Below are positions 24,797-31,676 of a stretch of DNA of 32,064 nt, in pieces; positions within the stretch are counted from its first letter, which is position 1, and each line of letters begins with the position of its first letter. The position numbers were made by a program, and so were the translations under genes. The notes below the pieces were generated by a model. It searched no databases. It had not been told where the DNA came from and was given only the letters and a program-made list of their open reading frames with translations. Source of the DNA: an uncultured Eubacteriales bacterium (GTDB lineage Bacteria; Bacillota_I; Bacilli_A; RF39; UBA660); assembly GCA_900320735.1 (NCBI GenBank), contig ONTJ01000009.1, positions 1-32,064 of the forward strand, read 5' to 3'.

Positions 24797-25560
24797 AAAT
24801 AAAAGTATTATCTAGTGGTAGTAAGGGTAATTCTACTATCATTATAACTAATAAAGTTAAGGTATTAATCGACATAGGTACTACATGTGCTTATGTCGAA
24901 TCTGCCTTAAGAGACATCGATATTGATCCAAACGATATTACCCACATACTAATAACTCATGACCATGTAGATCACATAAAAGGCCTAAAGGTATTTGCTA
25001 AAAAATATAATCCTATAATTCATGTAACAGAAAAATTAAAAGATGCACTTGAAAAACAAGTAGGTAATTTTAATTATGAAATATATGATGATAAAAAGAG
25101 TATTATAGAAGATATTGTTGTTGATATTATTAAAACTTCTCATGATGCAACAGATTCAGTTGGTTTTATAATTAAACATAAGGCATCTTCCTTAGTATAT
25201 ATTACGGATACTGGTTATATCAATAGCAAATATTATGAACAATTATCAAATAATACAGTTTATATACTAGAAAGTAATCATGATGTTAAAATGTTAAGAG
25301 AAGGTCCTTATCCTTACTATCTACAACAAAGAGTAATAAGTGATAATGGACATTTATCTAATAGACAGGCAAGTTCGTATCTATGCAAGTTTATAGGAGC
25401 GAATACTAAAAAAATAGTATTTGCTCATATAAGTGAACACAATAATACAGAGGAAAAAGTTATAGATACTTTTAATGATGAACTAAATAAGAATAATATG
25501 AAATTTAAAAATATTATGATTGCTAGACAAAATGAATGTACGGAGTTTATTGAAATATGA
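24793..25560 (+). CDS. walJ: WalJ/YycJ-type metallo-beta-lactamase-fold hydrolase
   Basis: Cytoplasmic two-metal hydrolase of 255 residues, linked in Gram-positives to coordination of division and replication and reported to have exonuclease activity. Motif THDHVDHIKGL gives the HxHxDH metal site, SHDATDSVGF and YITDTGYIN the further ligands, and a late AHISEHNN the last histidine. GNSTIIITNKVKVLIDIG is the usual N-terminal strand-loop. It overlaps both neighbours by 4 bases (ATGA), so it is cotranslated with the M23 gene and rlmH. The neighbouring rlmH supports the WalJ identification. Confidence 0.9.
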   Translation: MKIKVLSSGSKGNSTIIITNKVKVLIDIGTTCAYVESALRDIDIDPNDITHILITHDHVDHIKGLKVFAKKYNPIIHVTEKLKDALEKQVGNFNYEIYDDKKSIIEDIVVDIIKTSHDATDSVGFIIKHKASSLVYITDTGYINSKYYEQLSNNTVYILESNHDVKMLREGPYPYYLQQRVISDNGHLSNRQASSYLCKFIGANTKKIVFAHISEHNNTEEKVIDTFNDELNKNNMKFKNIMIARQNECTEFIEI

Positions 25561-26009
25561 TTAAAGTAATTGCACCTGGTAAGGTGAAAGAAAAGTATTT
25601 GAAAGATGCAATTGATGAGTATGTAAAGCGAATAAGTAAGTATACTAAAATCGATATAATAGAAGTAAAAGATGAAGATTTTGATATAAATAAGACTCTA
25701 GAAAAAGAACGAGATAATATTTTAAAATATGTATCAGATAAAGATTACATTATTACGTTAGACATAGAGGGTAATGAATTATCAAGTATACATTTTGCAA
25801 GCAAAATGAATGAAATATTCAATCACAATAGTAATATTACTTTTATAATTGGGGGTTCATATGGACTTCACAATGACATAAAAAAAATAAGTAATTATAG
25901 CTTATCTTTTTCTAAAATGACTTTTCCACATCAATTGTTTAGAGTAATGTTGCTTGAACAAATATATAGAACATATAAGATAAATAATAATGAAACCTAT
26001 CATAAATGA
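25557..26009 (+). CDS. rlmH: 23S rRNA pseudouridine-1915 N3-methyltransferase
   Basis: SPOUT methyltransferase that uses SAM to methylate pseudouridine 1915 in helix 69 of 23S rRNA, working on the assembled 70S ribosome. The 150-residue length is normal. LDIEGNELSS, the SAM-binding knot loop FIIGGSYGLHNDI, and the tail MTFPHQLFRVMLLEQIYRTY...YHK are conserved; the final Tyr-His is functionally important in the family. It ends with TGA inside a terminator hairpin. Confidence 0.97.
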   Translation: MIKVIAPGKVKEKYLKDAIDEYVKRISKYTKIDIIEVKDEDFDINKTLEKERDNILKYVSDKDYIITLDIEGNELSSIHFASKMNEIFNHNSNITFIIGGSYGLHNDIKKISNYSLSFSKMTFPHQLFRVMLLEQIYRTYKINNNETYHK

Positions 26010-26018
26010 TAGGTTTTA
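25993..26018 (+). terminator. Terminator overlapping the end of rlmH
   Basis: Arms AAACCTATCA (25993-26002) and TGATAGGTTT (26007-26016) with loop TAAA, then TTATT. The hairpin includes the last codons and the TGA of rlmH and can serve the convergent HD gene too. Confidence 0.85.
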
Positions 26019-26606
26019 TTATTCAATTTTTAAAATTTTTTTCTTTGGCCTCATATTTAATTTTGAGATTCCTGCTACTTTAGTTTCCATTAACATAATC
26101 TCATTGATTAATTTCAAATGAGTTAGACCTAAACTCCTATTTAAGAGTAGGCAATTTAGTATAAATGTAGTTTCTTGCATATACTTTTTTACGAAATCAT
26201 TATCACCGATTAATAAATCTTTTACATTATCTAATCTGTCACATAATTTTAAAGTTAGTGTCTTATCTTCCATATTTAGAAGTTTATTTGCAAGATAAAT
26301 ATTCTTACCATATTTTTTAATTTTATCTTTATCATTAGTTAAACGTAGGACTATATCTGCTATTTCATCGCCAAATAACTTTTTTTCTTCATCATAAGTC
26401 GCATCAGTATCCTCTAGTGTATCATGCAATAGAGCTGCAATTTTGTATTTTTCTTTTTCAATATCACCCATCATATATTCTTCTACTAATTTTGAAACTG
26501 CAATTGGATGTTCAATATATGGCTTAATTATCTTTCCTTTTCTAAATTGATTTTTGTGTTTTTTAATCGCGTACATAAGTGCTTCTTCATATATATCGTA
26601 TATCAT
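26019..26606 (-). CDS. HD-domain phosphohydrolase, small SpoT/MESH1-like
   Basis: A 195-residue HD-superfamily protein. It has the pattern of the (p)ppGpp hydrolase half of RelA/SpoT: AIKKHKNQFRKG, KPYIEHPIAVSKLV (His ligand), AALLHDTLEDTDA (HD plus ED), FGDEIADIVLRLTNDKD, and KLCDRLDNVKDL (Asp ligand). No synthetase, TGS or ACT domain follows, so it is a stand-alone small hydrolase. Whether it acts on alarmones, NADPH (as reported for MESH1) or other nucleotides is open. It is divergent from ung and shares its promoter region. GGTAGG is the only, weak, ribosome site. Confidence 0.88.
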   Translation of the reverse strand: MIYDIYEEALMYAIKKHKNQFRKGKIIKPYIEHPIAVSKLVEEYMMGDIEKEKYKIAALLHDTLEDTDATYDEEKKLFGDEIADIVLRLTNDKDKIKKYGKNIYLANKLLNMEDKTLTLKLCDRLDNVKDLLIGDNDFVKKYMQETTFILNCLLLNRSLGLTHLKLINEIMLMETKVAGISKLNMRPKKKILKIE

Positions 26607-26623
26607 ATTAGTACCTACCTTAC

Positions 26624-26656
26624 TTGAATTATATCATAAATTATAATATAATTAAA
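26624..26656. promoter_or_regulatory. Face-to-face overlapping promoters of ung and the HD gene
   Basis: Plus strand (ung): TTGAAT at 26624-26629, 17 bp, TATAAT at 26647-26652. Minus strand (HD gene): TTTAAT at 26656-26651, 17 bp, TATAAT at 26633-26628 with TG upstream. Each -10 lies on the other's -35, so polymerase can probably use only one at a time. Confidence 0.65.
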
Positions 26657-26677
26657 GTATAGAATAAGGGTGATATC

Positions 26678-27334
26678 ATGCTAGAATTTCATAATGACTG
26701 GGATAATATATTAAAAGATGAAATAAGTAAAGAATACTTTAATAATTTATTAAGCGAGGTAAATAATTTGTATAAGGAAAAAATAATTTATCCGCCGAAG
26801 AAAGATGTATTTAATGCATTTAGATTATCATATAGTGATATAAAGGTTGTAATATTAGGACAAGATCCATACCATGGTGAAGGTGAAGCCCATGGATTTG
26901 CATTTTCATGCTTAAAAAAACCAATTCCACCATCACTAAAAAATATATATAAAGAATTATATAGTGATTTACAAATACAGAAGGATATGACTGATGGCAA
27001 TCTTATGCCGTGGGTAAAACAAGGCGTACTACTACTAAATACGGGTTTGACTGTGGAAAAAGATAAGCCTAATTCACATAAGGACATTGGGTGGCATAAA
27101 TTTACTGATACGGTTATACAAAAATTAAATGAAAGAGAAAAACCTATAGTATTTATACTTTGGGGAAATAATGCTAGAGAAAAGAAAAAGTATATAACTA
27201 ATCCACGTCATTTAGTAATTGAATCTGCGCATCCATCACCATTTTCCGCTAACAATGGTTTTTTTGGAAGTAGACCTTTTTCTAGAACAAATGATTTTTT
27301 AATTAAAAACAATATAAATAAAATTAATTGGTAA
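26678..27334 (+). CDS. ung: Uracil-DNA glycosylase, family 1
   Basis: Removes uracil from DNA to start base excision repair. The 218-residue protein has motif A GQDPYHGEGEAHGFAFS, with the catalytic aspartate at residue 63, the LLLNTGLTV strand, VFILWGN, and motif B HPSPFSANNGFFGSRPFS, with the catalytic histidine and minor-groove loop. AAGGGTG precedes the ATG. It is monocistronic, with a terminator immediately after. Confidence 0.97.
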   Translation: MLEFHNDWDNILKDEISKEYFNNLLSEVNNLYKEKIIYPPKKDVFNAFRLSYSDIKVVILGQDPYHGEGEAHGFAFSCLKKPIPPSLKNIYKELYSDLQIQKDMTDGNLMPWVKQGVLLLNTGLTVEKDKPNSHKDIGWHKFTDTVIQKLNEREKPIVFILWGNNAREKKKYITNPRHLVIESAHPSPFSANNGFFGSRPFSRTNDFLIKNNINKINW

Positions 27335-27361
27335 AACTGCACAGACAGTTTTATTTTTTTT
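27333..27361 (+). terminator. Terminator after ung
   Basis: Arms AAAACTG (27333-27339) and CAGTTTT (27346-27352), 6-base loop, then a T run of 8 or more. Confidence 0.75.
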
Positions 27362-27385
27362 ACATAATATATAGTGGTGAATAAT

Positions 27386-27643
27386 ATGAAAAGTATTAAA
27401 ATAAGTGAGCTTAAACCTGAGTATAATATAATTGATATCAGAAGTAAGAGAAAGTATATTAAGTCACATATATATAATGCTATAAATATAGATGAAAATA
27501 ACTTGATAGATATGCCATATATGTATTTAAATAAGGATGAAATATATTATATCTATTGCTCAACAGGATATCATAGTTTACGATGTTGTAAATTATTACA
27601 GGCTCAAGGATATAACGTTGTAAATGTAGAAGGTGGTTATTAA
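27386..27643 (+). CDS. Rhodanese-like domain protein
   Basis: A single short rhodanese domain of 85 residues. YNIIDIRSKRKYIKSHIYNAINI is the typical first half (D-x-R then HI-x-x-A-I-N-I), and C58 lies in the active-site loop YCSTGYHS, so sulfur transfer is plausible; physiological donor and acceptor are unknown. The ATG at 27386 has GGTGA about 5 bases upstream; GTG at 27374 would place the start before the ribosome site. It is slightly shorter than the usual 100 residues but keeps the closing NVEGG motif. Confidence 0.9.
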   Translation: MKSIKISELKPEYNIIDIRSKRKYIKSHIYNAINIDENNLIDMPYMYLNKDEIYYIYCSTGYHSLRCCKLLQAQGYNVVNVEGGY

Positions 27644-27672
27644 AATAAAGTTTAAAATACTTTATTTTTTTT
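27642..27672 (+). terminator. Terminator after the rhodanese gene
   Basis: Arms AAAATAAAGT (27642-27651) and ACTTTATTTT (27659-27668), 7-base loop and T run. A TATAAT at 27684-27689, just downstream, is a possible -10 for the DedA gene. Confidence 0.78.
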
Positions 27673-27706
27673 AACGTTAAGGTTATAATATTAATGGAGG
27701 CTACAA

Positions 27707-28273
27707 ATGGAAGAGATGATAAATCAAATAGTAGATACAGTAACAACTTTTATGGGTAATTTTGGATATCTATCAGGATTTCTACTTATAATTATAGAAT
27801 CTATGTTGCCTATATTACCACTTGCTGTTTTTATAGCGCTTAATATAATAACATTTGGAGAAGTTGCAGGATTTTTGATATCTTGGATTGCCACAGTAAC
27901 TGGATGTATGTTATCGTTTTGCATATGCAGAAAATTAAAATATAAATTTGAAAAAAAATATAAGAATAATAAACAGGTAGATAAGGTAAAAAAATATATT
28001 AATAAATTATCATTTAGTAATTTAGTTATTATACTTGCTGTACCATTTACACCTGCTTTTGTAATTAATATAGGAGCAGGATTATCGGAAATAGATAAAA
28101 AGAAATTCTTCACAGCATTAGTAATAGGTAAAGCTCCTATGGTATATTTTTGGGGATTTATAGGAAAGAGTTTACTTGAGAGTATTTCAGATCCATATAC
28201 AATAGCCCAAATAATTGCTATGGTGATTGCCGCTTATTTAGTATCAAAATTAGTAAATAAATTAATTAAGTAG
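27707..28273 (+). CDS. DedA/VTT-domain membrane protein
   Basis: A 188-residue membrane protein of the DedA/TVP38 (VTT, formerly SNARE-associated) group. Visible parts: FLLIIIESMLPILPLAVFIALN, with the conserved glutamate and prolines in a re-entrant loop; a cationic cytoplasmic loop (RKLKYKFEKKYKNNK); and LVIILAVPFTPAFVINIGAGLSEI, the second re-entrant motif (R in many relatives, here absent before the FTP). Members have been linked to lipid flipping, including undecaprenyl phosphate. GGAGG sits 6 bases before the ATG. rmuC follows 8 bases later, so the two share a transcript. Confidence 0.87.
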   Translation: MEEMINQIVDTVTTFMGNFGYLSGFLLIIIESMLPILPLAVFIALNIITFGEVAGFLISWIATVTGCMLSFCICRKLKYKFEKKYKNNKQVDKVKKYINKLSFSNLVIILAVPFTPAFVINIGAGLSEIDKKKFFTALVIGKAPMVYFWGFIGKSLLESISDPYTIAQIIAMVIAAYLVSKLVNKLIK

Positions 28274-28281
28274 GAGGATAT

Positions 28282-29349
28282 ATGGAGTATATAATAATAG
28301 GTATATTAGTAGTAATTTTAATATTAGTTACAATTAGTCTTTTTAAAAACATAAATGAAGGTAGAATTACTGAAAGATTAGGCAAACTTGAAACTAACAT
28401 GACCAAAGAATTAGGTGAATTTAAACTTGATGTAAATAGAAATATATCTGAAGATATAAATAAACTTAATGAGAGAATAGAATCAAGACTTGATATTATT
28501 AATAATCGAGTTAATGAAAGACTAGATGAAAATTTTGAAAAAACCAATAAAACGTTTACATCAGTTTTAGAAAGACTTTCTAAGATAGATGAAGCTCAAA
28601 AGAAAATAGATAGTCTATCAAGTGATATAGTATCTCTTCAAGGAATTCTTACAGATAAGAAGTCAAGAGGTATATTTGGAGAAATAAATTTAAAACAAAT
28701 ATTATCAAGTGTATTTGGAGATAATAATGAAAAGGTATATAGACTTCAATATTCATTTAATAATGGCACAATAGCGGATGCAGTGTTGTTTGCACCAGAA
28801 CCACTTGGAACAGTAGCTATAGATTCTAAATTTCCACTTGAAAATTATAGAATAATGGTTGATAAGAATTATAGTAATGCGCAAAGAGAGAGTGCTGCTA
28901 AACTATTTAAAACAGATGTTAAAAAGCATATTGATGCAATAAGTAGTAAATACATAATTGAAGGTGTTACATCTAATCAAGCTATTATGTTTTTACCTGC
29001 CGAAGCAATATTTGCAGAATTAAATGCATATCACAACGATATTATAGAGTATGCATATAAGAAAAGAGTTTGGATAACATCACCAACTACTTTAATGAGT
29101 ACTCTTACAACAATACAAGTAATAATTAAGAATATTGAAAGAGATAAATACGCTAAAGTAATAGGAGAAGAATTAAATAAATTATCTGTGGAATTTGCTA
29201 GGTATAAAGAAAGATGGGATAAACTATCTAGAAGTATACAAACAGTTAGTAAAGATGTTGAAGATATTCATACCACAACAGATAAAATTACTAAAAGATT
29301 TAATAGTATAAATAGTGTTGAGATAGACAAAATAGAATATTTAGAATAA
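28282..29349 (+). CDS. rmuC: DNA recombination protein RmuC
   Basis: RmuC family protein, associated in E. coli with limiting inversion between short inverted repeats; a nuclease-like fold has been proposed. The 355 residues comprise an N-terminal TM helix (about 2-20), a coiled coil (about 25-110, with repeated NERIESRLD/NERLDENF units), and the RmuC domain, with KSRGIFGEINLKQIL, AVLFAPEPLGTVAIDSKFPLENY, FLPAEAIFAELNAY and RVWITSPTTLMSTL. AGGAGG precedes the ATG at 28282. Confidence 0.95.
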   Translation: MEYIIIGILVVILILVTISLFKNINEGRITERLGKLETNMTKELGEFKLDVNRNISEDINKLNERIESRLDIINNRVNERLDENFEKTNKTFTSVLERLSKIDEAQKKIDSLSSDIVSLQGILTDKKSRGIFGEINLKQILSSVFGDNNEKVYRLQYSFNNGTIADAVLFAPEPLGTVAIDSKFPLENYRIMVDKNYSNAQRESAAKLFKTDVKKHIDAISSKYIIEGVTSNQAIMFLPAEAIFAELNAYHNDIIEYAYKKRVWITSPTTLMSTLTTIQVIIKNIERDKYAKVIGEELNKLSVEFARYKERWDKLSRSIQTVSKDVEDIHTTTDKITKRFNSINSVEIDKIEYLE

Positions 29350-29382
29350 AAAAACATATTCTTTATTGAATATGTTTTTTAT
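29349..29382 (+). terminator. Bidirectional terminator after rmuC
   Basis: Arms AAAAAACATATTC (29349-29361) and GAATATGTTTTTT (29368-29380), 13 bp, loop TTTATT. The convergent 84-residue gene ends inside it. Confidence 0.88.
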
Positions 29383-29617
29383 TTATACTACCTTCAATAT
29401 CAATATAGCTATTTAGAAGTTTTTTGTAAGAATTATCTAATTTACTCAAAATACAATTATATTCATTTTCCCATTTTTTATGCTTTCGCCTTAATATTTT
29501 TAAAGGTTCTTTATCTAATAATTGTGATAATTTATTCATATAGATTTCACAATTAATTTCATAAAAGTTGGTCATTATTTCATTCTCGTCATTGGGTAAA
29601 TTTTTTAAATTCTTCAT
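29363..29617 (-). CDS. Small helical protein of unknown function, 84 aa
   Basis: An 84-residue soluble, charged and probably all-helical protein; no family recognised. It has a Lys/Arg-rich middle (KILRRKHKKWENEYN) and no cysteine pair motif or membrane helix. AAGGAG lies 6 bases before the ATG. It is divergent from the Xre-type regulator, and the operator-like repeats between them could control both genes. Confidence 0.68.
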   Translation of the reverse strand: MKNLKNLPNDENEIMTNFYEINCEIYMNKLSQLLDKEPLKILRRKHKKWENEYNCILSKLDNSYKKLLNSYIDIEGSINKKHIQ

Positions 29618-29669
29618 ACTAACTCCTTAATAACAAACTGTACAACGGTCCTGAAACCTTAATATAACT

Positions 29670-29721
29670 TACTACATAATTAGTATGGTTAATCTATATT
29701 AAACTTATTACAATATTAGTA
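29670..29721. promoter_or_regulatory. Two operator-like inverted repeats before the Xre-type gene
   Basis: Copy 1: TACTA-CATAAT-TAGTA (29670-29685), perfect 5-bp arms. Copy 2: TATTA-CAATAT-TAGTA (29706-29721), one mismatch. The 18-base segments around them match at 15 positions. Spacing is 36 bp. A probable -10, TATATT (29695-29700), lies between, so copy 2 covers the expected start site. Confidence 0.55.
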
Positions 29722-29736
29722 AATTATAGGAAGGCA

Positions 29737-30006
29737 GTGATATCTATCAATATTAAATATGAAAATCATGCTCGTAAAATATTAGCAAACAATATTAAAT
29801 ATTTTAGAATTAAACATAATTGGTCACAAGAAGATTTTGCAGAAGAACTTGGGACAACAACTACATATGTATCAAATTTAGAAAATGCTAAAAGGAACAT
29901 GAGAGTAGATTACATTGGTCATATTGCGGATACATTCGGTATAGGGGTCGAAGACTTATTCGTTGATAGACCAAAAGTAACACTACATAGAATTCCAAGA
30001 CGATAA
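29737..30006 (+). CDS. Xre/Cro-CI-type helix-turn-helix regulator
   Basis: An 89-residue single-domain DNA-binding protein (HTH_3). The five-helix fold spans about residues 15-72: NNIKYFRIKHNWSQEDFAEEL, the turn GTTTTYVSNLENAKRN with the recognition helix, and ADTFGIGVEDLF. The C-terminal tail is basic (HRIPRR). The start is GTG at 29737 with AGGAAGG only 2-5 bases upstream; no ATG exists before the domain. It is followed at once by a terminator, so it is monocistronic, and it probably binds the two repeats in front of it and represses itself. Confidence 0.85.
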   Translation: MISINIKYENHARKILANNIKYFRIKHNWSQEDFAEELGTTTTYVSNLENAKRNMRVDYIGHIADTFGIGVEDLFVDRPKVTLHRIPRR

Positions 30007-30030
30007 GAATATACAATATATTCTTTTTTT
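30005..30030 (+). terminator. Terminator after the Xre-type gene
   Basis: Arms AAGAATATA (30005-30013) and TATATTCTT (30017-30025), 3-base loop, followed by five more T residues. The stop codon overlaps the left arm. Confidence 0.8.
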
Positions 30031-30069
30031 GTACTATTTAATTATAACATAGAATTAACAGTAAATTAA

Positions 30070-30123
30070 TTATATTAATTTTCTTATTATGTTAAATAAC
30101 CATTTAATATACATAAATATCAT
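30070..30123 (-). CDS. Possible 17-residue cationic hydrophobic peptide
   Basis: On the minus strand an ATG at 30123 has a near-ideal ribosome site (AGGAGGTGAT, 30137-30128) four bases upstream and opens a frame for MIFMYIKWLFNIIRKLI before TAA. The peptide is hydrophobic with three or four basic residues and one Trp, so it could insert in or lie on a membrane. Such peptides occur as type I toxins, leader peptides and small membrane modulators; nothing here decides between them. It lies in the otherwise gene-free 214 bases between the regulator and the zinc-ribbon gene. Possible promoter: TTTACA-17-TATAGT (30165-30137), but it would make the message almost leaderless. Confidence 0.4.
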   Translation of the reverse strand: MIFMYIKWLFNIIRKLI

Positions 30124-30190
30124 TTTATCACCTCCTACTATATATATTCGCTATAAAAATGTAAATTCCCCTAAAAATAATAAAAAAATA

Positions 30191-30199
30191 TGATATACT
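30191..30199 (+). promoter_or_regulatory. Extended -10 promoter of the zinc-ribbon/SWIM cluster
   Basis: TGATATACT with no good -35. AAAGGAG (30207-30212 region) precedes the ATG at 30221. Confidence 0.55.
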
Positions 30200-30220
30200 T
30201 AAATAAAAGGAGTACTAACT

Positions 30221-30442
30221 ATGAATGATGATTTATTTAGTTATTTAATGGCAAATGATATGCTTAATAATAGACTTGGACTAAAAAAAATAGTATATTG
30301 TCCAGTTTGTAACAGTGAACTTTATATTTACGATAAATATCATTTATACTGCATGATGTGTATGTGTCTATATGAAAGTGATATTAATGAACAAATAGAT
30401 AATAAAGTATTAACTTATACTGATAAAAGGAAGATTAAATAG
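30221..30442 (+). CDS. Small zinc-ribbon protein, 73 aa
   Basis: A 73-residue protein with C27-x2-C30 and C44-x2-C47 (plus C49), a compact zinc ribbon framed by an N-terminal helix (MNDDLFSYLMANDMLNNRL) and a charged C-terminus. Family not recognised. It is the first gene of a likely three-gene unit, 9 bases before the SWIM gene. The short motif LFSY recurs in the third gene's product, which may be chance. A role in nucleic-acid or protein contacts is typical of such ribbons, but nothing more specific is supported. Confidence 0.75.
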   Translation: MNDDLFSYLMANDMLNNRLGLKKIVYCPVCNSELYIYDKYHLYCMMCMCLYESDINEQIDNKVLTYTDKRKIK

Positions 30443-30451
30443 GGAGTATTT

Positions 30452-31351
30452 ATGAAAAATAAAGAAAAAGAATATATTGAAGATTATAATTTAATTGATT
30501 TCATAAAATATAATTCATTATTTAAAGAAAAAATAAGAGCAAGGGGTGATAAAGTATTTAAATCGGATAGTATACTTGACTATAGCTTTGAAAATAATAG
30601 GGCAACATGCAAGCTAAGTGGAACAGACACATATGAATTATCAATTAAATTTGATAAAAATGATAATATTACTAAGATGAGTTGTACTTGTCCTTACTAT
30701 AAAAAAGGTAATAATTGTAAACACTTATATGCACTTTTAATTAAAGCTAAATTAGAAGATAACTATGATAAATTAATAGGCCTTCAAAGCAGGAAATTAA
30801 TAGAATATTCTAGTTTATTAGATAGATGCAGCGATTATTTTGAAGAAAATATAATTAAATATTCTAGTGAAGATATTGATAATATAAATAAATTTCTATC
30901 TTATTATAAAGATTATAGAATACCTACTCTTAATAAAATGATTAGTAAAGATTCAAGCCAAGAGAAATATTTACAAAATGTCATTAAAGTGCAAGAAGAA
31001 AAACAAGATATAATTGATTGGTTCAATAAAATAAAATCAAATGAGAAGAAAGTAGAATACTATAATACAAATGATACAAGTGATACTAATAATGTTAGAC
31101 ATAAGAAAGTAAATAAGTCAAATCATAAAAGTAATGCTCTATTATATTTAGGATCTATATTGCGTGGTTTATGCGATGGATTAAGCAGTAAAAGTGAAGA
31201 AGAAGAAAGAAAAAGAAAGCATGAAAATGCAATAAGAGAACTTGAAAAGGGTAATCCAGAAGATTATGTTAATCTATATGGCTATATAGATGATTATGTT
31301 ATAGATAAACAATACCCAATAGAGCAAGAAGATGAAGATGAATATGATTAA
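30452..31351 (+). CDS. SWIM zinc-finger protein with acidic tail
   Basis: A 299-residue protein. The SWIM motif is C78-x-C80...C89-x-H91 (CTCPYYKKGNNCKH), preceded by beta strands (ATCKLSGTDTYELSIKF). SWIM fingers bind DNA or protein and usually accompany a helicase or nuclease; here no such domain follows. Residues about 100-195 are helical, about 200-230 are Asn/Lys/Ser-rich, then a short amphipathic helix (NALLYLGSILRGLCDGL), a charged helix and a Glu/Asp tail. GGGAG precedes the ATG. It is 26 bases from the acidic-protein gene. Confidence 0.82.
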   Translation: MKNKEKEYIEDYNLIDFIKYNSLFKEKIRARGDKVFKSDSILDYSFENNRATCKLSGTDTYELSIKFDKNDNITKMSCTCPYYKKGNNCKHLYALLIKAKLEDNYDKLIGLQSRKLIEYSSLLDRCSDYFEENIIKYSSEDIDNINKFLSYYKDYRIPTLNKMISKDSSQEKYLQNVIKVQEEKQDIIDWFNKIKSNEKKVEYYNTNDTSDTNNVRHKKVNKSNHKSNALLYLGSILRGLCDGLSSKSEEEERKRKHENAIRELEKGNPEDYVNLYGYIDDYVIDKQYPIEQEDEDEYD

Positions 31352-31377
31352 AATATAATAGTGAAAGGAATGAAAAT

Positions 31378-31620
31378 ATGGGATTATTTAATGATTTATT
31401 TGGACACGATAAAAAGAAAGGCAGTCAAGCTTATGGATTATTTTCTTATATGGAAGAAGAGCAAAAAGATGATAATAATGAATATACAGATGAAGAACTT
31501 AAAGATTATGAATTAGATGATCTACAAAAAGAAGAAGTAAAAAAAGGTAATTATGATCCTTGGAATTTTGAAGAAGAAGATCTTGAAGACGATGATTATT
31601 ATAGTGAAGATGACGAATAA
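31378..31620 (+). CDS. Very acidic small protein, 80 aa
   Basis: An 80-residue protein starting MGLFNDLFGHDKKKG and then almost wholly acidic (Asp/Glu runs such as EEEDLEDDDYYSEDDE at the end). Probably largely disordered outside the N-terminal amphipathic part. AAAGGA lies about 10 bases upstream. No family recognised. Its extreme charge suggests a partner with a basic surface, or DNA mimicry, but there is no direct evidence. Last gene before a terminator. Confidence 0.72.
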   Translation: MGLFNDLFGHDKKKGSQAYGLFSYMEEEQKDDNNEYTDEELKDYELDDLQKEEVKKGNYDPWNFEEEDLEDDDYYSEDDE

Positions 31621-31643
31621 AAATAATTAATAATTAACATTTT

Positions 31644-31676
31644 AAATGGATACCTTAATGGCATCCATTTTTGTTT
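31644..31676 (+). terminator. Terminator of the zinc-ribbon/SWIM/acidic cluster
   Basis: Arms AAATGGATACC (31644-31654) and GGCATCCATTT (31660-31670), one A-C mismatch, 5-base loop, then TTTGTTTT. Confidence 0.85.

Noticed and set aside
29670-29721. The paired repeats as a mini CRISPR-like array
   Set aside because: Only two imperfect 16-18 base copies with internal dyad symmetry in a promoter; no cas genes or further repeats.
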